Shown here: in pieces, positions 57,308 to 64,000 of the stretch
Layout of the letters: every line of letters starts with the position of its first letter
How positions within the stretch are numbered: the stretch's first letter is position 1
NCBI GenBank assembly: GCA_902805475.1
Contig: CADCSX010000007.1
Span: forward strand, 2,542,001 to 2,606,000
DNA length: 64,000 nucleotides
Origin: Entonaema liquescens
Lineage: Eukaryota; Ascomycota; Sordariomycetes; Xylariales; Xylariaceae
Reading direction: 5' to 3'
Notes under the pieces: generated by a model
Seen by the model: only the letters and a program-made list of their open reading frames with translations
Database searches by the model: none
Told to the model about the DNA's origin: nothing
Position numbers and translations under genes: made by a program

Positions 57308-58461
57308 CGTGCAGACAACTATTAGCTTATCTATTGACTTGTTAGGCGGGGCACAGGCGCCGAGATCGTGGGTTAGGGTTTAAGAGAAGATATAACTAGA
57401 TTCTTATATCTATGCGAATATGACTAGTGAGATGGGTTGCTTTTCGACCGAAGGTTAGTAAAATGGTGTGCTACGAAACCATAAGCGTTTATGTAGGCAC
57501 ATAAATTCGCAGAAGTAACGAGTATATTAATACTTGATACTTCTTAAAGATGAATTAGGACGTTTGTGAAGAGTCCACACAAAGAGTTATCAACTAAGCT
57601 GTATGAGTCTAACAATGCCGTTGTACGAAAAGTAAGGAAAATTATCTTATAGTTAGTTAACCAAAGAACTTAGGTACTTGTTTTTCTCCATATGTTGCCA
57701 TTCTTATATATTGGTGTCCAGGTATTCTATTGAACTGAATTATAACCATTTGCCTTTTGATGAGTTTGCATGCGTATCAGAACTATCTTATTGAATTGGA
57801 ATAGCTTTTGTGATATAGATAATTAATAAAGCTGGGTAACATGTAGTTATGTGAAACTTCTGGGAAGTATATAGGTAGGTATCTACCTAAATTACCTTAT
57901 GACCTAGGTACCTATTACGCTTGACTCAAACTTTTAGCAAAGTCCTTAGGTATTTCCCTCTAGTTAATCTACAAGATGTTGTTCTTAGATTTGTAGCATC
58001 TTAAGGATTAAATATAATATATCTGTTAAGGTTCTATTTATAGGTATCCGCACAAGCATTTGGAGCATGTACATATGTATCTAGGTACCTTAAGTAGGGG
58101 CATGGATTAGAAGCTCTGGTGCTACCTGGGTACTTTAAGAGGTACCTAAGGTAGGTAAGATGCCCATTAGCCAATTGGAAGGTACCTACATAGACCAACC
58201 CCCTGACTTTTATTTTTGTCCGGGCAACCAAAGCCGGCAACCGCGACAGCATTCTCTCTCTAATATTATTTGCGCTCACGTACAGGTCGAATTGGTAAAT
58301 CCTCTCGTTTAGGTACATTAGTATCTTAGTCACAATCTACACTATACAGTTGCAGCAACACATTCCTTGATCAGCATTAGCTGCGACGCATCTTCCTACC
58401 ATACTCTCTACCTACAATATTTTTTATACATATCTAAGCACATCATCCTCTAACCGCGAAT
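57308..58461. other. Intergenic between divergent genes; no gene seen
   Basis: 1.15 kb with very frequent TAGGTA/TACCTA words (about 57860-57920 and 58080-58195). A 99-codon minus-strand frame at 58034-58333 runs through this repeat-word DNA and is rejected. Confidence 0.55.
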
Positions 58462-59433
58462 ATGGCAGAGGAATTTACCGAGGATCCCGTCGAGGAGCAG
58501 CAAGCCAACCCGGGCGCGGATATCGAAATGGCTGAGGGCGACGAGGCTGAAGGAACTGTTGCCAGAAACGGCAGCGGAGACCTACCCTTCCCTGAGGTTG
58601 CCGACGTTGAGCCTCGTACTAGTTTTATCAGTTACCTTACCAGCCCTGTCGTGACTCTAGTTGTTGGTAACGGCGAAACGGAGACTATTCTTGCTGCTCA
58701 CCAGGCACTTCTTATCCAAAGCCCATTCTTCGCCGATGCCTGCGCGGCCTTCACCGACGACGGGAGTGTATGTCTCTAGCATTACTTTACTAGCTATTAT
58801 TGCTCTATGTTTGACCATCTCCTAACGCTTTTACTTAGCCGCGACAAATCGAGCTCGCGCATGAGGAGCTAGACGCTGTCGGCTGCTTTCTAGAATTCCT
58901 TTATACCGGAGACTACTTCCCCAGGAAACTTCCTGGTCAGCGACTACTCGAACAAGATCCTTCCATCCCCGCCGTCGACGAGTCCGGTGAACAGCTCCTG
59001 AAGCATGCGCGCGTCTACACCTTGGCTGAGAAGTTCGGGATGGACAAGCTGAAGAGTCTCGCGAGCAGTAAAATTCACTGCGTCAACTCAACGGCCAAGG
59101 GAGAGATTACCTATGCTCGTTACATCTACCAATACACAAACAGGGAAGATACCACGGTCCGCGCTCCCGTAGCCAACTTCTGGGCCACCCGAAGCCATAC
59201 GTTGCGCGCGGAAGCAGAGGAGGAATTCCGTTCGCTGTGCTTGGAATTCCCCCAATTTGGTTACGATGTGCTTAGTAAGTTTTTGAGCTATCTAGATATT
59301 TATGCGAGAAAGATCATGAGCCTAACAAAATGTAGCTCGCGTGTTGGACGAGAAGCTCAAGCGAGAGCGAAACGACAAACTTCATCCGGCAACAGGAAGC
59401 GGGCGCAAGAGGGCTCGCTACAGCAACGTATAG
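58462..59433 (+). CDS. BTB/POZ-domain protein
   Basis: Predicted 279 residues in three exons (58462-58767, 58839-59274, 59336-59433). The introns are 58768-58838 (GTATGT, CCTAAC) and 59275-59335 (GTAAGT, CCTAAC). The acidic N-terminus (about 1-50) precedes a fungal BTB domain. PVVTLVVGNGETETILAAHQALLIQSPFFADACAAF forms the dimerisation core. ELAHEELDAVGCFLEFLYTGDYFP is the usual second half, and LLKHARVYTLAEKFGMDKLKSLASSKI follows. The tail after the last intron is basic (LDEKLKRERN, SGRKRARY) and looks like a nuclear localisation signal. BTB proteins dimerise and often act as Cullin-3 adaptors or transcription co-factors. The fungal members of this kind are uncharacterised. Confidence 0.9.
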
Positions 59434-59977
59434 TTGTATTCTTCTCTCTAATCATACCTAAGATACTCGACCTTTAATTCCAGCTGAGACGGCACCGGCA
59501 TCGCGTGCATACCCTAGATTACGTGACCGGAGCAATGTGCTCGTCTCTTTGTACCATCATCTGAGTTTCAGAGGAGGCTAAAATTTGGGAGTCTTCGGTA
59601 TGTTTGCTTGCGGTAGAACCCGAGCAGAGGCATGGTGCTTAAAGGTCCGTTGGGAACAGGATGGAATTATGTATAATAATCAAGCGCATTTTCAGCATCA
59701 CAATAAATTTTGATGGTCATTGATTTATACAAGATCTATTATTAATATTCATTTCATATTTATCTTCAAGCTGGAATGCAACATTACATATTAGGCTGCA
59801 ATGCTCAGTCAAACCCCCTTTGCAATAGGTTACAGGCTTGAGAGAAACTCAGACGCTGTAAATTCGAAGCGGAATAACACGCTGGAATCTGATTGGGTCG
59901 GAGCTATATATACGTGGTGTTCCTATTACGTCTCCCTCTTCGCCATGCCCAACAAATTCTCTCCTTACATTTTTCAT
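59434..59977. other. Intergenic between convergent genes
   Basis: About 540 bp with no coding signal. A 60-codon frame at 59801-59983 overlaps the 3' end of the next gene and is rejected. Confidence 0.55.
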
Positions 59978-60508
59978 TTATAGCTGTAGGGCACCGAAAG
60001 CCGTTGCGGAGAAGAGTAGGGCCACAATGGTACAGCCCAGGGTGCTCACGGTAGTGTATTCGGGTCGGAGACCAGCGGCAGCGCCCGGGGATTCCGTCGA
60101 GTCCGGGCTGTCATCGTTGTCATCGTTGTTATCGCCAGTCTGAGTCGGGCGCGAGCCATGTGTTTCGACGATGCTAGCGTCGGCCGAGGTAGGTAGAGGT
60201 GCTGCCGTATCGGTAGCCGTAGCTGTTTCGTTTTGGGTGCAGAAGATGTGGCCAGGAAATAGCCCATTATCCTGTATACACTGGCTGAGAACGCCAACAG
60301 TCTGACCCGCGGCAAGACAGTAGAGCCCGCACCCGTCGTAGTAGGAGACGATGTCAGCGTCACCACAGCATTTGGCCAAGATGTCGGTGCTGTTGCCCGT
60401 CGCAGGCACCGCGCAGGCAGCGTCCTTTACTGGGATGACGTAGAGTTGCTCGCCGCATTTCCAGGACGGTGTCGGGCTAGGTGTGGATGGGGATGTGGAT
60501 GAAGCCAT
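59978..60508 (-). CDS. Eight-cysteine domain protein with C-terminal membrane/GPI-like anchor
   Basis: Intronless, 176 residues. After a Ser/Pro/Thr stretch (MASSTSPSTPSPTPS) comes a domain of about 75 residues with eight cysteines including a CC doublet (WKCGEQLYVIPVKDAAC, AKCCGDADIVSYYDGCGLYC, SQC, FC). A Thr/Ser/Asp-rich linker follows (about 92-150), and a C-terminal hydrophobic segment (TLGCTIVALLFSATAFGALQL) like a GPI-attachment signal or a single membrane helix. Such Cys-domain plus Ser/Thr linker proteins are common on ascomycete cell surfaces. No N-terminal signal peptide is visible and no upstream ATG or splice site supplies one, which is odd. The family has no name I recognise. 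A TATA-rich stretch and three TTAGGG-like words lie just upstream. Confidence 0.75.
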   Translation of the reverse strand: MASSTSPSTPSPTPSWKCGEQLYVIPVKDAACAVPATGNSTDILAKCCGDADIVSYYDGCGLYCLAAGQTVGVLSQCIQDNGLFPGHIFCTQNETATATDTAAPLPTSADASIVETHGSRPTQTGDNNDDNDDSPDSTESPGAAAGLRPEYTTVSTLGCTIVALLFSATAFGALQL

Positions 60509-63500
60509 TTTCTGAATTTGGATTGCTTTCGAATAGCGTTAGGGCGTTAGGGTGTTAAGGGTGTATATAATATAATAGCGGCGATTTCTTAGAGGCTATC
60601 GTTATGTGAGAGGAAATCCCTAACGTATGTTTAGTATATTCAGTTTTCGATCTGAAAAGGCTCTTAAATAGATATAAATTTTGAGACTATATATCGATAG
60701 ATCCCGGCCGTCAGGAGGCTGAGCTGATTTGAATCTAACGCGACTATATATCTTTTTCATCAGTTTATCTCGTATCCTGCTCTCCATCTCGTGTCTAGTC
60801 TTGAGAAAACAAACACTTGTTTGCTTGGCTTGACAAGGATTAGCTAGAACAATTGGACGACGATAAAAATTAATAGCCTATCGACCGTCTCAAAACGCGT
60901 GGTTAATGCTCAATTTTATGCATGGCTAATGAAAACTTAAGCAATTTTTTACGAATTTCATTAAAGGCCTAAGGTAGATACGGACTACTTACCAGACAAT
61001 GCTAGACAATGTGGCTCAAGAAGGCGCAGTCTATTAGTTTTAATGGTACCTGGCTTACAACTACCTAGGTAACTACATAGAAAGACGTCAGAACAAGTGC
61101 CCTTTTTAATTCCTTAATGGAGGATACTTCATATTACAACCCACGTAAATTCGCAACTTACCTATGGATGAGATCCTTTTAACCTTATCCCAGCTTGAAG
61201 TATCATGGCGCCCGTTCAATAGTGGATTTTTTTTTTTTTTTTTTGAAATATTGTTGTTTGCGTTTTGTTTGAGAAATAGGTTTACGGAAATTAGTATTTT
61301 GGTAGTGAGACGCAACCTGGAATCGGCACTTCGACATTTCTACTAAGACTAGGTAGGTAATAAGACAAATGAGGCGCGAAAAAGGGGCCGAAGGCTTTCT
61401 TCCCCTGGCGCGGTCGGCTTGGCAGTGTCACGTGATATTTAACCTTAGCCCTTATGTTTATCTCCTTAAATAATGGCAAGCAAGTGGCATGTTATTAACG
61501 GGCGCTAGGAATACCTTCATATTGCTTTCAGCTAACTCCCCCGTCCTCCCCGCCCTCCAAAAAAAAAAAAAAAAAAAGATTCCATCCATATGCGAAATTT
61601 TGCGTTTCTATTAAGTATGCCCTTAACCCACTGCAGTTTGAAATAGAATAGGTAGTTATACTTTACTTTATATATTCTTATTATTATTTAGCTATATAAC
61701 ACTAGCAGATAGTAAAGCTGTATTGCAGAACTCCTTTGTAAACCAAGGGTGCCTCTCATACTAATTACTATTGTACCTAAAATAGCATGCAGTAGCAACG
61801 TCCTTCGAATTGTATGTATGCCATCGTCCTCTTTTCTCCTCACCATCGCCATCGCCTAGTAACCGATGGAAAACCGGTTTTTCGCGGCTTGTTCCATCGA
61901 CGACATTGGGGAGTATTGGGGAGCATTGGGGGGAGCCTTCTCAATGATTAAGAATCCCTCGGAGGATTTATAAAGTGATAAGCCACCATCTGCACCTTGG
62001 ACATTCCCCCCGAGGGTTACAGCGGATGGACGTTGCCCCTGAAATATACCTTGTTATGGCATTATACTTATACCTAGTTGTAAATGATAGATGATAAGGC
62101 GAAGTACATATATCGTAGGCGGCGTGGCACGGTGTTGTACGAATTAGTCGAGCTGAAAAAGTTGGGTGGTGGTGAATTGCGATCACGCGGTCTTTCAGCG
62201 TAGCACAGAGCCGGAAACTTTAGAAGACTGCAACTGCAAGCACGCGCAAAGTAATACCCTTTTATGCTGACACACAGTACCTATTATGCGTAAGGCAACT
62301 GTAAGGTACACGTACCTATTTCAACCCTACCTTACCTACCTATGTACCTACCTTGTCTTTTTTCCTTACTTAGATACTTCCAATGTTAGAGATACACTAA
62401 CTACATGTACAGGAGTTCTTGCCGGAGACCGGCATAATCAGTGTGGGGGTGGAACTTTAGTACTAGGTTAGTGTAAATGCTAAAAGAGAACACCACGAGG
62501 CAGTGGATCCAAAGAGGGCCGTCCCAGCCCTATGTGTTGCATACATTTTACATAACTCCCTGCGTTATGTGTTTGATCTATAGTTATACAAAAGTTCCAT
62601 TGGACACTTACATGTTTCAAATATTCTTATCTTTCACTATCACCTCGGTGCCATCTTATTGTAGCACATACTGGTTACAGTTTTCTGACTTCTACTCATC
62701 GCTAAGAGAAGACGAGGAGGCGAGAAGGCGAGAAATAAGCGATACGCGTGAAATTGCGCCTTGTGCTACCCAAGGAATCCTTTATATATCATAAAGTGTT
62801 CTCGACTCGTCCGGCTTTAACGGAAGGTCTGAAGTTGCTGCCTGATATCGTATTATGAAGGCATCAGACTTCAGCCGTTACAGTATAACTTATATTCGAC
62901 TAGTTACATATAATCCAGCAACCAAGAAGATGTCTAGTATTTCTGAATGGGTTCATAATTGAAACCGAACTCTCAAACCTAATTAGACAACGACAACCTT
63001 CGGCTACTTGATACCACTACACGCCTCTTGAAGAGTCTATTCCGAAGACTAAGAATAAGAACCCAAATCCTAGACTCTCAGTATACAATATTATAAAATA
63101 TTATAGGCTGGGTTGATAGCAAGAACAAGACGGGCCGCGTTCGGTAGATTGGCTAACGGTATCGGTATCGCGAGAATACAAAGCCGGGGGCAGGGGTAAC
63201 GTCGTATGTAACCCTCTTGCTGCAGATCTAGCGCACTCGTGATGTAGCAACAACTTGATGGTCTAATCACTTACAGCTCACTCATTGGCTTAATTCGTTC
63301 TCGTCAACTATTTTGTCATCACCAAACCCGACCGGATTTGGAGTCCACGTCCGACTCAGTTGACATCTCCTGAAATCTACCCAACTAAACGAGCACAGCC
63401 GCTTCTCTGATAAATGGCCACGCCTGGAACTTTATATGAACTACCACGCCTATTCTGCATGCTTCGATCCTATGGCCATGTCCTCTATATCATGAGATAT

Positions 63501-63629
63501 GTCTGATTCAAAAACTGCAATTCAGCGCATTCTAAAATCATAGACATTTCCCCGCCTCGGCCCACAAGGCTATCTTAGGTACTTGATCATATCTTGAAGC
63601 GCATCAACCTACATCATCCACAACTCATC
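60509..63629. other. Intergenic, 3.1 kb; no gene seen
   Basis: AT-rich. It has a T-run at about 61228-61245 and an A-run at about 61559-61578. Three tandem ATTGGGGAG-like words lie at about 61905-61935, and TACCTACC words at 62315-62352. ATG frames at 62286-62471 and 62477-62794 have no signature. The last 300 bp are the transcription-factor promoter. Confidence 0.5.
60537..60561. promoter_or_regulatory. Three telomere-like TTAGGG words upstream of the eight-cysteine protein gene
   Basis: CGTTAGGG, CGTTAGGG and TGTTAAGGG in tandem, 29-53 bp before the start codon. In yeasts TTAGGG is bound by Tbf1-type factors, and telo-box words mark some promoters. A role here is inference. Confidence 0.35.
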
Positions 63630-64000
63630 ATGGTTGGCGTAGCTGGCAGGAGTAAGGGCTGTAATACGTGTCGGAAAAGGAGGGTTAAGTGTGGTATGAA
63701 TAATTCCCTTCTGTCGGATACGGTCTAGTCTGGTAAGTTCTTGTTACTGACCCGAGAAATAGATGAGGCGAAACCCCAATGCTACCGCTGCATTAAGGCT
63801 GGTTTTGAATGTTTAGGCTATCAGAGAGCTACGCAATGGCGACACACTTCGCTGGCTCCGGTTCCAGCATCCCGCTTGCATATGCCGGAATTCGTGGACA
63901 TCGTGCAGCCAGTGCCTACAAGCTTCGTGCCCCCACCAGAACTCAGCCTAGACGCCTTCGAAAGGGACATGTGCACTGCTCATATGTTCGGAAACTTTGT
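63630..64000 (+). CDS. Zn2Cys6 (Gal4-type) transcription factor, N-terminal part, cut by window end
   Basis: Only the first two exons are in the window (63630-63693, 63773 onward). The intron is 63694-63772 (GTATGA donor, TACTGACC branch). The DNA-binding finger reads C11-x2-C14-x6-C21-x6-C28-x2-C31-x6-C38, a perfect binuclear zinc cluster. The linker GYQRATQWRHTS fits the class that carries a fungal-specific transcription factor domain 2. The N-terminus MVGVAGRSKGCNTCRKRRVKC is the usual form for this class. The remaining several hundred residues lie beyond position 64000. It is nuclear; the target genes are unknown. No neighbouring cluster is visible on this side. Confidence 0.93.

Noticed and set aside
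58034..58333. 99-codon minus-strand frame
   Set aside because: It runs through TAGGTA-word intergenic DNA and has no protein signature.
62477..62794. 105-codon ATG frame
   Set aside because: Composition and lack of motifs fit chance; no family recognised.
1..64000. CRISPR arrays, ribosomal RNA, bacterial operons
   Set aside because: None seen; the window is fungal nuclear DNA.

Overview
The window is nuclear DNA of a filamentous ascomycete (Pezizomycotina, most likely Sordariomycetes; the order cannot be fixed from the sequence). Genes are split by short GT-AG introns, mostly 50-90 nt, with CTAAC/CTGAC-type branch sites. The families are fungal: DUF1996, DUF3176, MYND, Zn2Cys6, GH105, GH3, GMC oxidoreductase, RNase T1. 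Intergenic DNA is peppered with the TAGGTA/TACCTA words common in such genomes. Two islands of extreme AT content carry only transition differences between their inverted repeats, as repeat-induced point mutation (RIP) would leave. I see no rRNA, convincing tRNA, CRISPR array or bacterial-type operon.

Layout. 1-7 kb: a secreted GH105 hydrolase, a divergent pair of paralogous secreted proteins of unknown function, and an aminoglycoside-phosphotransferase-fold kinase. 8.8-15.1 kb: a Rei1-like zinc-finger protein, a proline-iminopeptidase-like hydrolase, a DUF7730/F-box-like protein and a four-exon MYND protein. 17.4-22.4 kb: a secreted GH3 beta-glucosidase facing a secreted DUF1996 protein. 24.5-30.4 kb: an FAD monooxygenase with a frame break and a 954-residue low-complexity, coiled-coil membrane protein. 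30.4-39.5 kb: a gene desert containing a 789-bp RIP-degraded hAT-like element. 39.5-46.3 kb: a POT/PTR peptide transporter (one-base frame break), a secreted RNase T1-type ribonuclease and a secreted GMC oxidoreductase. 46.9-51 kb: a DUF3176 membrane protein with an in-frame stop, a 787-bp RIP-degraded mariner-like element and a small Cys-containing secreted candidate. 52-60.5 kb: a 98-residue two-helix membrane protein, a Met22/Hal2-type bisphosphate nucleotidase (one-base frame break), a predicted pseudokinase, a BTB protein and an eight-cysteine, C-terminally anchored protein. 63.6-64 kb: the first exons of a Zn2Cys6 transcription factor.

No single pathway links the genes. Many products are secreted or sit at the cell surface and fit plant-matter breakdown: pectin and cellulose sugars (GH105, GH3), sugar or alcohol oxidation (GMC), RNA scavenging (RNase T1) and peptide uptake (PTR2). 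Three genes (monooxygenase, transporter, nucleotidase) are each intact except for missing single bases at short homopolymers. Consensus error in the assembly explains this as well as gene decay does.

Exon limits were set by hand from splice signals, frame arithmetic and family knowledge. No alignment or expression data were available.
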